The position numbers were made by a program, and so were the translations under genes. Below the pieces are notes generated by a model that was not told where the DNA came from, did no database searches, and saw nothing but the letters and a program-made list of their open reading frames with translations. A DNA stretch of 64,000 nucleotides from Ovis canadensis (lineage: Eukaryota > Chordata > Mammalia > Artiodactyla > Bovidae): the NCBI RefSeq assembly GCF_042477335.2, contig NC_091249.1, positions 52,374,001-52,438,000 on the forward strand, in the 5' to 3' direction. Below are positions 25,158 to 36,262 of this stretch, piece after piece (within the stretch, counting starts at the first letter, position 1; the number at the start of each line of letters is the position of its first letter).

Positions 25158-25429
25158 TGGAAGGAACGATGCTAAAGCTGAAACTCCAGTACTTTGGCCA
25201 CCTCATGCGAAGAGTTGACTCACTGGAAAAGACTCTGATGCTGGCAGGGATTGGGGGCAGGAGGAGAAGGGAATGACAGAGGATGGGATGGCTAAATGGC
25301 ATCACTGACTTGATGGACATGAGTTTGAGTGAACTCCAGGAGTTGGTGATGGACAGGGAGGCCTGGCGTGCTGCAATTCACGGGGTCGCAAAGAGTCGGA
25401 CACGACTGAGCGACTGAACTGAACTGAAA
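25158..25429 (+). mobile_element. BovB LINE 3' end fragment
   Basis: It contains the C-terminal BovB coding end (GGAAGGAACGATGCTAAAGC, ATGACAGAGGATGGGATGGC) and the end GGACACGACTGAGCGACTGA plus ACTGAACTGAA. It splits an older L1M. Confidence 0.88.
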
Positions 25430-26043
25430 CATTGCAGAGGAAAAGATTAGTAAACAGTAATAGAAACTACCTAAAATGAACACAGAGAGAAAGAATTATT
25501 TTAAAAAGAGCATGTCAGTGAGTTTTGGATTCAAGTGGCCTTATGTGTATGTAGTTGGAGTTCCACAAAGGAGAGGAGAAAAAAGCATCTGAAGAAGAAA
25601 TGGCCAAGAAATTTTTCAAATTTTGAGGAAAACTATAAACTCACAGATTCAAGAATCTTAATAAAACTTAGGCAAAATTGACACGAAGGAAACTACACCA
25701 AGGCATAACATAATTGAATTGCTTAAAACCAGGGATAAAAAGAAAGTCTTAAAAGCACCTCCCAAAAAAGAGACATACTATATGAACAAATGAAGCTTGC
25801 ATATACTGCTGCTGGGAACGTAAAATAATAAGATGGTCTTGAACAAGAGTTTGGCAGTTTCTTAAAAAGTTAATCTCACATCTACCAGACAATGAACCAT
25901 TCTACTCCAAGGTATTTATACCCAAAAGAAATGAAAGTACACTCCATACAAAGACTTGTCCATGAATGTTCACTTTATTTGTAATAGTTTCCAACTGAAA
26001 TAATCCAAATATCCACTCACAGGTGAAAGCAATAAAAAATTGT

Positions 26044-26354
26044 GGTTCAGTTCAGTTCAGTCACTCAGTTGTGTCCAACTCTGCAATTCCATGAATTGCA
26101 GCACGCCAGGCCTCCCTGTCCATCACCAACTCCCAGAGTTCACTCAAACTCATGTCCATCGAGTCGGTGATGCCATCCAACCATCTTATCCTCTGTTGTC
26201 CCCTTCTCCTCCTGCCCTCAATTTTTCCCAGCATCAAGTTCTTTTCAAATGAGTCAGTTCTTTGCATCAGGTGTCCGAAGTATTGGAGTTTCAGCTTCAA
26301 CATCAGTCCTTCCAGTGAACACCCAGGACTGATCTCCTTTAGGATGGACAAATC
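26044..26354 (-). mobile_element. BovB LINE 3' end fragment
   Basis: The minus strand encodes the BovB C-terminus ([38 protein letters not shown]), ending in TTCAGTTCAGTTCAG repeats at 26046. It splits the 3' part of the same L1M as the BovB at 25.2 kb. Confidence 0.88.
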
Positions 26355-27270
26355 CATATAATAATAGTAACAGAAAAGAATGAACTAACAATGTATGCAA
26401 AAATATCCAAGAAAGAGTCAGTAATCATACTGAAAGAAACCAGATTCCTCTCCCCACCCCCAAAGAATGCATACTGTGTGATTCCAATCATATAAAAATC
26501 TTACAAAAAGGAAAACTAATCAATTGTGAAAAGAAATCAGCAATACCTGGATGGCAGGTGGGAGAGAATGGAAGGGAGAGAATGGAAGGAAGAAAGAGGA
26601 AAAGTTTTGAGGGTCATGGTCTTGGGCGTGTTCACTATCTTGACTGTGGAGATGATCTCACAGGTGTATACATGTGTCAAAATGCAGCAAATTATACATT
26701 TCAAATATATGGAGTTCACTACATGTCACTTATGACCTAACAAAAGCCGGAGGACAAGGATGCCTAGGTCCTTGGCTCCCACAGGCTTGGCTGGCTGGCA
26801 GGGCAGGAATCCTGGGCTCAGGAGGTATCCATTCACCATCCTCAGCTTCAGCTTCCACCACGGTGCCAGGTAAACATCCTGGCAGAGCCAGGTAAAGACA
26901 ATGAGAACATCTAGCCCAACCCAGGCATTTGGCAGGAGCTCAGAAACTTTTCTCTAAAGAATGTGAGTTTAATGAGTGACTTTCATTGGCATGCTGAATG
27001 ACTCTTATAAACCACATTGGCAAACATTTCCTTAGGGGTCCTTGTTCAGTCCCAAAATACATAAGTGTGTTTTGAAAGGTGTGGTTTGCAAACAAAATGC
27101 AAGTCTCCAGGAATTGTTAATTCATGTTCCCATTCATTATTTTCCAAAGACACACACATCACTTCCCATCAGAACCCCTCTTCTAAGGTTCATTACACCA
27201 GCGTGACAGAAAGAAATCCCACCGCCTATGTGAGCTATGTGAGGGGGATGAACAATTTCCATCATGGCTT

Positions 27271-27400
27271 TGTTTTTTCTTTTTCCTTTTTGGCCACACT
27301 GTGTGCCTTGTGGGGTCTTTAGTTCCCCAACCAGGGAATGAACCCGGGCCCTTGGCAGTGAGAATGCGGAGTCCTAGCCGCTGAACCGCTAGGGAGTTCC
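27271..27400 (-). mobile_element. CHR-type SINE with exact 14-bp target duplication
   Basis: T-rich tail then GGCCACACTGTGTGCCTTGT to ACCGCTAGGGAGTTCC. The flanks TTCCATCATGGCTT at 27257-27270 and 27401-27414 are identical. Confidence 0.9.
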
Positions 27401-27572
27401 TTCCATCATGGCTTCCGGTATGTTGAAGAGAGCACTCGACTGCTCCCACGCGGGGCCTCCAAGCCTTCTCCACACCCCCGCACTGGGCTCCACCTGTTCT
27501 TGCTGACCCCTGCCCTCTTGATCCTATCCTTAGTGCACATCTGGCATTTCTTGTGTCAAGTCCAATTAGATG

Positions 27573-27957
27573 CTGGTGGGTTGAATCATGTCCCCTGCCA
27601 AAATTCATGTGTTGCAGTCCTAACCCCCCAGTGCTTCAGAGTGTGTCTACATTTGTGATGGGGTTTTTAAAGAGATAATTAAATTAAAATGAATCTATTA
27701 TAATGGGCCCTGATCCAATATGACTGGTGTCCCCTTAAGGAGAGGAGATTCAGACACATATACACACAGAAGGAAGACCATGTGAGGACCAGGGAGAAGA
27801 CGGCCATCCAAGGAGAGAGGCCCCAGGAAGAACCAGCCTGCTCACATGTGGATCTCAGACTTCTAGCCTTTAGGATGATGAGAAAGGAAACATCTGTTCT
27901 TTCCCCCACCCTGACTCTGGTAATTTGTTAGGGCAGCACTAGTACACTAAAACAGAT
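27573..27957 (+). mobile_element. MaLR (MLT1-type) LTR
   Basis: Forward LTR pattern: GGGTTGAATCATGTCCCCTG, CAAAATTCATGTGTTGCAGT, ACCATGTGAGGACCAGGGAG, TGGATCTCAGACTTCTAGCC. Confidence 0.75.
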
Positions 27958-28544
27958 GGGGTGCCCTCTCTTACCCCTGCCCCTGCCCCATTCCACTTCC
28001 CCACTATCCCCAAGTGCATGGAAGTGAGAGGAGGCAGGGAGCAGGCTGAAAGGACACTGACTGCCAGGCAAACTGAGACGTTTTCACCTTATGAGCCCAC
28101 AGGTGATGAGAGGCATGGAGGGTTGGTGGGGGTGAGGGGAGGGAGACATCTTTGAGAATATTTAAGAAGAAGAATGGGAAGAATGATCAGTAGCCAGACC
28201 TGTCTGGGGCATGGACTCAGGGAGCACTAATTAAACAAAAGCCCAGGAAGACATCAGCAGCAGAACCTGGATCGGCTGGGCTGAGTGATACTATGGGGCT
28301 TCTTCCAGCTCAGCTCATTCACGGCCACTCCTAAGGTGTGAGCTTCATCACAGGAGCTGGAAGGAGGAGGAGGAATTGTCCCCAGGGAGGATGTGACGCT
28401 GATGTTAGCAGCCCTGGCAGCCCCGTAGCTAGGATTAGCCATGCAGGGAGGAGGTAAGGAGGGCAGTGCTGACCCCTCACCACCTCGGGAAGCCCAGGGA
28501 AAGGGCCTTACTCCATGCTCCCAGAAACGTAGTGAAGCAGACAC

Positions 28545-28690
28545 CATCACCCTCTTTCCAGAGGAGGAAGCTGAGGCTTGGAAAAGTTGACTACTTTGTC
28601 CCAGGACACTGTGGTCAGTTTAGAGGCAGCTCCAGACTCAAACCCAGGTCTCCCAGCTCTGAAGCAATGGCTTGAGTTGTGCCAGGCTTC
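28545..28690 (-). mobile_element. MIR SINE fragment
   Basis: GAGGAAGCTGAGGCTTGGAA and TCAAACCCAGGTCTCCCAGC. Confidence 0.75.
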
Positions 28691-28768
28691 CAGGTGGGAC
28701 AACTTCTGTGGGGAGGCAAGAGGTTACATTGGTCTTGCCCTTCCCGCTTCCCTCCCAGCTCCCGTGTG

Positions 28769-29201
28769 CATATATGTAGGAAAAAGACAAGTTAGCCAAG
28801 ATGGCGTGGTCATGCCCTCTCGCCCCATGTGCTCTTGCCCCATGTTTTGTGAATAGTGATTATGTAACAGCTGAGATGACTTATAGCATTGCACGTGTGA
28901 TATGAGACACTTGCTTGGCCACAGGCTACTTTTGTTCTGTAAGCAAATATAAGTTCCACCTGGAAAGCCCTGAGGATGTTATTTTAGGAGAGGTTATGTT
29001 ATGAGAGGTCATGTTATGTCTGCTGCTACGGCTGCTTTGCCAGCCCAGAGAAAATAAACATGCCTGCAGTTCCTATGGCTCTTTGAGTTTTCTTCCAGTT
29101 TCCCTGTTTCCACCTTGCCTATCCTGGGTTCAGCAAACAGTGCGCACAGTGAGATATAGCAAGACAATGGGCGTAGTAGGCATGATCAGCGAGACAACAT
29201 A
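28769..29201 (+). mobile_element. Probable solo LTR of an endogenous retrovirus
   Basis: A compact block (about 430 bp) with a TGTAGGAAAAAGACAAG start, a poly(A) signal AATAAA at 29053-29058, T-rich and CT-rich sequence after it and an ACA-type end near 29200. No viral genes lie on either side. The style fits a class II (betaretrovirus-like) LTR, but I cannot name the family and found no clear target duplication. Confidence 0.45.
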
Positions 29202-29425
29202 ACATCTGCATATGTGTATACACACGCTCATACATACCCCCACACATGCACACATTCACGTACATAACTTAGACACATATGTGCACTCACATGTATACAC
29301 ACACAGGCAGCATGCTCACACGTGTGCACACTTGCTCATACACATACACACCCATACACATGCACACTCTCAGGCTCTCCCAGTCCTTGCACTGGCTCAC
29401 CCTCACACACACACACACACACATC
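29200..29425. repeat. Degenerate (CA)n-rich microsatellite
   Basis: ACACA and TACACA units throughout, with a pure (CA) run near 29405-29423. The ORFs here are translated simple repeat. Confidence 0.93.
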
Positions 29426-30284
29426 CCAGTGCTGTGTGAACTTGTCCTTCATTCATCTGAACCAAAAGATGGGTGTGAACACAAGATGCTAACAGCTCAT
29501 ACATCACACAAAAAGGCCCAGTTATGTAAATGGACAGACCCTGGTTTTTGTGTGATGATCCTCCTTGGAGGCCCAGGTTAAGTATTGATAGATTTTATTT
29601 AAATTGTCTTCTGAAAACACCAGAATTCTAACTACTTTATGGTTTATTTCACAACGTAAAGTTGGAAGCAAATTCTGTTTTAAAAGTTCACATTACCTAT
29701 TGGAAGGTACTCCCACGTCCCCGATTTTGTGACTACATCAGAAAAACAAAGGTTTTCTCATTTACCAATATGAATCGAAACAGATATGTGTGAGGCCTCT
29801 TAACTCACTGGTTTAATCATGAGCATTTGGAGTACCTGTGCCATACTGCATATTCATGAAAGCAGACTAACTTATTAATTAAAGCAAACTTATTGGGTGT
29901 TTGAGAGCCCTTTCACAATGAAAATCCATCTAATAATTTTCATGAATAATTATATTTTTATTGTGATCAAAACTGAAATTTGTAATTTAAATGGAAAAAT
30001 CTCATTTTGCTCAAAGGAGAGACTGAAAAAAATGGGGCAATGAAACTAATGCAGTCTGCTTTTCTTCAACAACCAAGTCACATTTCACATCACTGACTCA
30101 GAGACTGGACATGTTGACACCTTTTTCTGTTCTGTGTGTCCTTAACAGGATGGCAGAACCCCAGTGGTAAAAAGATCTTAAGATTGTGCTTGTAACCACA
30201 GGACCTCCTGTCCAATTAGCAGACAAAGACATTCCTTCTGGATTCAGTCAAAGAAAGTATTCCAACAAAAAGAACCATTTTCAG
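29426..30284. other. Intron 1 sequence, nothing recognised
   Basis: AT-rich, no coding signal and no clear repeat family. Confidence 0.5.
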
Positions 30285-30705
30285 GATGTATACGATGTGT
30301 TGAGCTCTTCAGACATATCAACTGGTTTAATCCCCACAGAAACCTTATGAGGCAAATACAGTAATCCCCATTTAGTAGATAAGCAAACTGAGGTTTAGAA
30401 AAACAACCATCTACCCAAATCTGCACATCTGGGAGGGCATCCCTGGTGGCTCAGTGGTAAGGTATCTGCCTGCCAAAGCAGAAGACGCAGGTTTGATCCT
30501 CTGCAGGAAGACTCCTGGGAGAAGGAAATGGCAACCCATTCCAATATTTTTGCATGGGAAATCCCATGATCAGAGAAGCCTGATGGGCTACAGTCCATGG
30601 GGTTGCAAAAGAGTTGGATACAACTCAGCGGCTAAACAACACCACCACAGCTGGGAAATGGCAGAATTCAGATGTGAACCCAGTTCTGCTTAAAGCTAAA
30701 GTATT
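30285..30705 (-). mobile_element. MIR SINE split by Bov-tA
   Basis: AAGCAAACTGAGGTTTAGAA before the Bov-tA; ATGGCAGAATTCAGATGTGA after it. Confidence 0.75.
30434..30640 (+). mobile_element. Bov-tA SINE nested in MIR
   Basis: CATCCCTGGTGGCTCAGTGG through GATACAACTCAGCGGCTAAA. MIR sequence flanks both sides. Confidence 0.92.
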
Positions 30706-31057
30706 CCCTGCTGCTCTACATATCAAACACCTGCAGAGGATGTCCACACTGACAGGAAAAGCTAAGGTATCGTTTCCCTGGGGGGGCTGCTGTGAGGCTG
30801 CAGAAAGGGTGCAGAGCTGGGATTCAGTCAGGTCATCCAGGCTTGGGTGTACACTGCCACTCCCACCTGGAGTTGGTCACTGCCCCTTCTGGGAGACTGA
30901 AGCCTGTGTAGCAGGGCTTGGGATGGGGCTGTTAAGAAATACCACAAGAACAAATATGTGAACCTCTGTCCAAGGTGTACACCGGAAGGCCCTTAACCAT
31001 TTCCCCTGTAGCCTCCAGAAGTACATAGACATGCCTTTCTTTAAAACTATATCTACA

Positions 31058-31182
31058 AGGAATTCTCTGGCAGTCCAGTGGTTAGGACTCTGAGCTTTCA
31101 TCACTGAGGGTCTGGCTTCGATCCCTGGTCAGGGAACTAAGATCCCACAAGTCACGCAGTATGGCCAAAAATAAATAAATAA
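31058..31182 (+). mobile_element. CHR-type tRNA-derived SINE
   Basis: AGGAATTCTCTGGCAGTCCA to GCAGTATGGCCAAAAATAAA with (AAAT)n tail. Confidence 0.88.
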
Positions 31183-31379
31183 TGTGTGCTTAGTTACTCA
31201 GTCGTGTTCGACTCTTTGCAATCCCATGGACTGTAGCCCACCAGGCTTCTCGGTTCATGGGATTCTCCAGGGAAGAATACTGGAGCGGGTTGCCATGCCC
31301 TCCTCCAGGGGATCTTCCCGACCCAGGGATCAGACCTAGGTCTTCTGCATTGCAGTTGGATTCTTTACCATCTGAGCCA
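31183..31379 (-). mobile_element. Bov-tA SINE
   Basis: Reversed; GTGTGCTTAGTTACTCAGTC to TTCTTTACCATCTGAGCCA. Sits at the A-rich tail of the CHR SINE before it. Confidence 0.92.
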
Positions 31380-32896
31380 AAATAAAGAATAAGATAAAAT
31401 AAAATCCGGTAGGGCAGACATAGTACTTTTTTAAAATTATATCTGCAAACTTATTTTTTTCTCCCAATGGTTGGTGCTTAATACTGAAATATGTTTCCAG
31501 ATATGATGAAGGGCGGCTTTCTAAATGCCTGTGTCAACAAAGGTTAATCCTGATTCTACACATGGAGAAATCAATTGGAGAAGAGCTGGAGGTCGTGTGT
31601 GGCCTATGGAGAAGTTTACCAAACACTGTTACATTTGTTCACAGAATTAGAAATTGCATCGCAGACGGAGTGCAGTGCCCGGCTCCGCACAGCACTGCTT
31701 AAGGACGATTCTGCACCAAATCAACAAATGAGCCTAATTCTGAAATGAAATCTTCAGAGTTCTTCCAAATCTTATTTTCAGGCTTCTTTATCATTTGCTT
31801 TTTGCTTTGGCTTTCAACAACAACAGACGTAACTGACATAAAAGCTCAACCGAAAGACAGATTGAATCCACTTTTCCCATCATAAAACTTGAAGCCTGAT
31901 TTAACAATATGATTTAAATTTGATATAACAAAATCATTTGATTTAACAGTTTGGGAATTCCATAGGAGGATAAACATGTACGTCACGGACAAACTTGGAC
32001 ATTTCAAAATCAAGACAAAATACAAAGCCCTAAAAATAATCCTCTTTAGGCAGTTGCTCTACATCATAAAAAATAATAGAAGTAAGATGCCTTCCCCACA
32101 AAACCATCAGCTGTACTGTACCAACAAAGGTGTGGACTGGCCTAGATATCCTGTTATTAGAGGGATATAGATTCCACCTATGAAATCCTATGTGGTCATG
32201 ACCACAAGGACCGCACAGCACTTGGAAAAATGTTTTTGATAAAAAGGTTAAAATACACAGAGGCAAGGTGTAAACAGTGTGCACACTTAGAGATATATGA
32301 ATCTGTACATCCAAACAAAGACTGGAGAAAATCATGCAAAAGGTTACATAGCCCTTGTTTTAGGGTGGTGGGATCATCAATAACATGTTAGAATAGCATA
32401 CATCTTGGTTATTTAAATTTAAAAAAAAAAAAAAGGAGGAAGGGGAAGGGTTGCCAAGCAGGCCATGCTAATTCCCAACACTGGGTCTAACATCCTAAAG
32501 GAGGATGAGTTGAGAAGCTCCTGAGCAAAGAGAAAAGGGTTTGAAAGAACTCTGTCTCCCATCAACACCTAACAATGCCTAGTGGGGGGTCAGGAGTCAG
32601 AATTATAAGGGAAAAAGGGGAAATGTATAGAAATTTGTGGTGAAAGAGAAGGCTCCTTGAAGGTACAGGATTATACCAAAGGTCTGTGGGGCCTTGTTAC
32701 TTAAGAACAGTGAGATCCAAGGCTCAGAGTTCACCCTGGGCTGCACAGAATATTCTGTCCAGCCCTCCCTTCTCTCCCTGAATCACCATGGCCCCTCCCC
32801 ACAGGTTGAGCAGTGCTCTTAGCCCCACGTCACGAGTAGAGAACTGAGGTTCTGGAGCAGCCTGGGCCACATAGCCAGCAGGTGGTAGAGGCTGCT
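31380..32896. other. Intron 1 sequence, nothing recognised
   Basis: AT-rich unique sequence with an A-run at 32419-32434. Short open frames at 31976-32335 show no homology I can name. Confidence 0.5.
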
Positions 32897-33475
32897 ATGA
32901 ACTGAATGTGTGTGCCCCTCACTCCCTGCAATTCATGTGTTGAAACCCAATCCCGAATATTATGGTATTAGGAGATGGGGGCTTTGAGGGGGTTAGGACA
33001 TGGGAGTGGAGCCCTTACAAATGGAATTAGTATGCTTATAAAAGAGACGCCAGCATCTCAGGTTGTTCAGTGGTAAAGAATCAGCCTGCCAACACAGAAG
33101 ACGCAGCTTCCATGCCTGAGTCGGGAAGATCCCGTGGAGTAGGAAATGGCAACCCACTGCAGTATTCTTGCCTGGAGAATCCCATGGACAGAGGAGACTG
33201 GCGGGCTACAATCTATGGGGTCACAAAGAGTCAGACACAACTTATTGACTGAAAACAAAAAAAGAGACCCTAGAGAGCTCCCTCAACCCTTCTGTCTGCC
33301 CTATGAAGACAGAGCGAGAAGACAGCTATCTATGAACCAGAAGCAGGTCCTCACCAGACACCAAATCTGCTGATACCTTGATTCTGGACTTCCTAGCCTC
33401 CTCAACTGTGAGAAATAAGTATTTGTTGTTTAAGCCATCCAGTTTTGTAACAGCAGCTTGAACAGATGAAAGACA
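32897..33475 (+). mobile_element. MaLR (MLT1A-like) LTR split by Bov-tA
   Basis: The left half (TATGAACTGAATGTGTGTGC, TTATGGTATTAGGAGATGGG) and right half (TGATTCTGGACTTCCTAGCC, TTGTTGTTTAAGCCATCCAG) are one LTR. Bov-tA lies between exact duplicates AAAAGAGAC at 33040-33048 and 33260-33268. Confidence 0.82.
33049..33259 (+). mobile_element. Bov-tA SINE nested in MaLR LTR
   Basis: Exact duplication AAAAGAGAC on both sides; tRNA-like head diverged. Confidence 0.92.
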
Positions 33476-33879
33476 GTGGACTGCTGATTTCTTGTCCAGA
33501 GTACCTCCTCTTCAGACTCAGGCCCCTCGAGGCCACCATCACCCACAGCACCAGGCAAAGCTGAGCAACCTCCTGGCCTCACTGCTCCAGGTCACCAAGA
33601 CTCAGGGCACCCCAACACTCCTCAGCCAGGGCAGAGAACAGCCTTCTTCCTCACAAGTACACTCTTATGGGGAGAACAATCCCTGGGAAGCGGATGGAAG
33701 TGGGCTGAGGAAGGTGGGCCCTGGGAGCGGGCGGTCCTGACCACCCTCGGCTGGACCTCATACAAAGGGTGGAGAAGACACACCCTCCCTTATCACTCCT
33801 CCTGCCAAAGACTTCTGCTGCCCTGAGAGAGCCTAGGCCTGGCCTGTGTGCCCAGAACAGGTCATGTGCTTCCTCTCAG

Positions 33880-33975
33880 TGACATTTCTCCCTTGTAAAA
33901 CAAGGGCAATAACTTCTGTCTTCCAAAATTCATGATGGTGTTGTGGGGAAGTTTTAAGATTTAAAGTTATCCTAT
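33880..33975 (+). mobile_element. Probable MIR fragment
   Basis: CTTGTAAAACAAGGGCAATA and a following GTTTTAAGATTTAAAG stretch. Confidence 0.45.
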
Positions 33976-35900
33976 AACTCATTAAGCTCACGTTTTGTGA
34001 GCATACTATATTCAGAGAAATACAGATTTTGATACAACCACAGATAAACCCTGATTTATCAATATACATAAACACCTACAGAATAAGTATCTACCAACCT
34101 ACAGCCTATCCCATTTGATCAAAAATCCTTTAGCTGGATGTCAAGTAATTGAGGAAGAATTTCTGCAGTATGTGGCTCCAGCTTGTTGCCCAAGCCCCTC
34201 TCTTGTTATTCCTTGGATGATCATTTGCTTGATTTGACTGGTCCCATGTCTTCTTCCTCTTCTAATAAGCACACTCCAAATTGTCCTTTAGGGACCATCC
34301 TCCACTCCCAGTCCTTTCAGCTCCAGTGGGGTACACACGGATGTGCACAGGTGCACGATCCATCCCCCACCCCCAGACCCTGTGATTGGAGACGCTGCCT
34401 GGCTCATCTCAGTGACCAGCTGAGGCAAAAACCATATTGACCACTGGAGTGATTCAGGGGAACTATTGGGAAAGAGAAACTCTAACACTGAGGATATGGA
34501 CTCGGAGCTGCTGGCAGCTGCTCTGCCATTTCATGGGAAGAGTAAGCAGATCTTTGACAGACACAGAGCCAACACAAAGAAACACAAAATCAAGGCACCT
34601 CTAACTGTGCCTGAGCAGACATATCCCCAGACATTTCAGTTACTCAAGCCAATGAATTCCCTTTCTAATTAAGCCAGTGAGAGTTGGGGTCCTGTCACAT
34701 TGCTATTTGATAGAATAAGGATCCAAAGACAACTAGAAAGGTGGAACCTAATGAGATGATGCTTAATAAAGGTAAAGAAACATCCTGCTCTGGGGATCAT
34801 GATTGTAACTGTACACACTTTAGAAGGGGATTTGGAGGTCACAGTGAGATATGGATGCTGAAAAAAACCAAGGGGGCCTATAGTTGGGGCTGGGGTGAGG
34901 AGGGGAAGCAGAGCTGTCTGGGCACATCTGATGGGTACAAGGCATCACATGTGGATTCAGGTTTACTGCTCTCCTCGGTCCTCAGAGCCGCTAGGACAGC
35001 TCCCTCCAGCCCGAGGAACCTCTTCCACTTACTGCACGGTAATACGCAGGTGTCATCATTTTTTGTGTGTGCCATGATGTGGAAGGAGTTGGAAAGCAGA
35101 ACCCTAGAGCGCCATCCCCACCCACCCCAGCCAGTCATTTTGGGATCAGAACAGGAGGCGCTTAAGGGTTCAAGATCACAAACTACAAAGCATAGGACTG
35201 TGCCAGAGAGAATCCCAAACAATCAACCTTGCCTTCGACTATGGCTAGAGGCAGAGCTGGAGAGCAGGACATTGAAGGAAACAGAAATTTCGCAGCAGGA
35301 GAGTGTTCCCAAAGTGTGCAGCAGTGAAGAGGATATGGTTATGAGAACTGCGGCACCACAGTTTGATGATTTTCCCCTCCTCTATCCCCACTCTTGTCCT
35401 CCTAATAGGGCAACATTCTAGGGCACCGCCTGCCACTGTTAGTTGCTTCCTAATAGCCATTCCTAGGCTCCATTCCACACAAAGCTACAATTTTCCTCCA
35501 CTGGCAACATGCCCAGACTCAGAGGATGTACCAAACTCGGCCAGAGTCTCCTGTGGCAAGCCCATTACCCTTGATAGGATGATGGTGGTCACTGGTCCCG
35601 ATTCTGGCTGGTGGCTATAAGGACATTTCCCTGACTCAAATAAAGGAGAAAGGCTCTCGAGAAGATGGCTTTTTCTTGCCCTCTTCCCTTCTACCTTGGC
35701 TATTCTTTTGTGATGACACATCCTTGGGGCTGCAGCAGCCCTCTTGGGGCCATGAGAATGGCAGATAATAATCTGGAACCCAGTCATGGCCAAGTCATGG
35801 AACAGACCCAAGGTCTGCAGCCTGCCTTTCAGGCTTCTCTGGTTGTGCAAGCAAATTCAACAACTGCATTGTTTAAGAGATCACACTTGGGTATTTTGAT
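33976..35900. other. Intron 1 sequence with a long but unsupported open frame
   Basis: The 226-codon plus-strand frame at 34741-35421 has no recognisable domain, no matching splice or promoter context, and antisense frames of similar length. Treated as non-coding. Confidence 0.5.
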
Positions 35901-36088
35901 GAAAGTGAAAGCCGCTCAGGTGTGTCCAACTCTTTTCGACTCCCATGGACTATACAGTCCATGGAATTCTCCCGGCCACAATACTGTAGTGGGTAGTCTT
36001 TCCCTTCTCCAGGGGATCTTCCCAACCCAGGGATCGAACCAATGTCTCCCACATTGGAGGCGGATTCTTTACCAGCTGAGCCACAAGG
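35901..36088 (-). mobile_element. Bov-tA SINE
   Basis: Reversed; GAAAGCCGCTCAGGTGTGTC to TTACCAGCTGAGCCACAAGG. Confidence 0.9.
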
Positions 36089-36184
36089 GTATTCTGGTAC
36101 TTGCCATCAAAAGGCTTACTGACCAACACTTTGCATTACCTAATTTGCACATCACTGCATAGGTAGTTGTGGCCATCATATTAG

Positions 36185-36262
36185 GAAAGAGGAAGTTGGA
36201 GCTCAGGAAGTTGAAGAGGTTAGATGCCAGGACTAGTAAATTGTGGGACTGAAATCCCATTT
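36185..36262 (-). mobile_element. Probable MIR fragment
   Basis: GGAAGTTGAAGAGGTTAGAT to AATTGTGGGACTGAAATCCC. Confidence 0.45.

Larger units (their letters stand above)
24230..26745 (+). mobile_element. Old L1M LINE interrupted by two BovB fragments
   Basis: L1M 5'/ORF1-type sequence (GAGAAAAAATCAGTTAATTG, GACCTTAAAACAAGGATTGG) runs to 25157 and resumes at about 25430 (AAGGAAACTACACCAAGGCA). An L1 3' part follows from about 25790 to 26745. The BovB ends at 25158-25429 and 26044-26354 sit inside it in opposite orientations. Confidence 0.7.

Noticed and set aside
29212..29581. His/Thr-rich repeat proteins
   Set aside because: They are translations of a degenerate CA microsatellite.
34741..35421. 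226-codon open frame on the plus strand
   Set aside because: No recognisable domain, no splice or promoter context, comparable antisense frames, and it lies in an intron. Probably chance.
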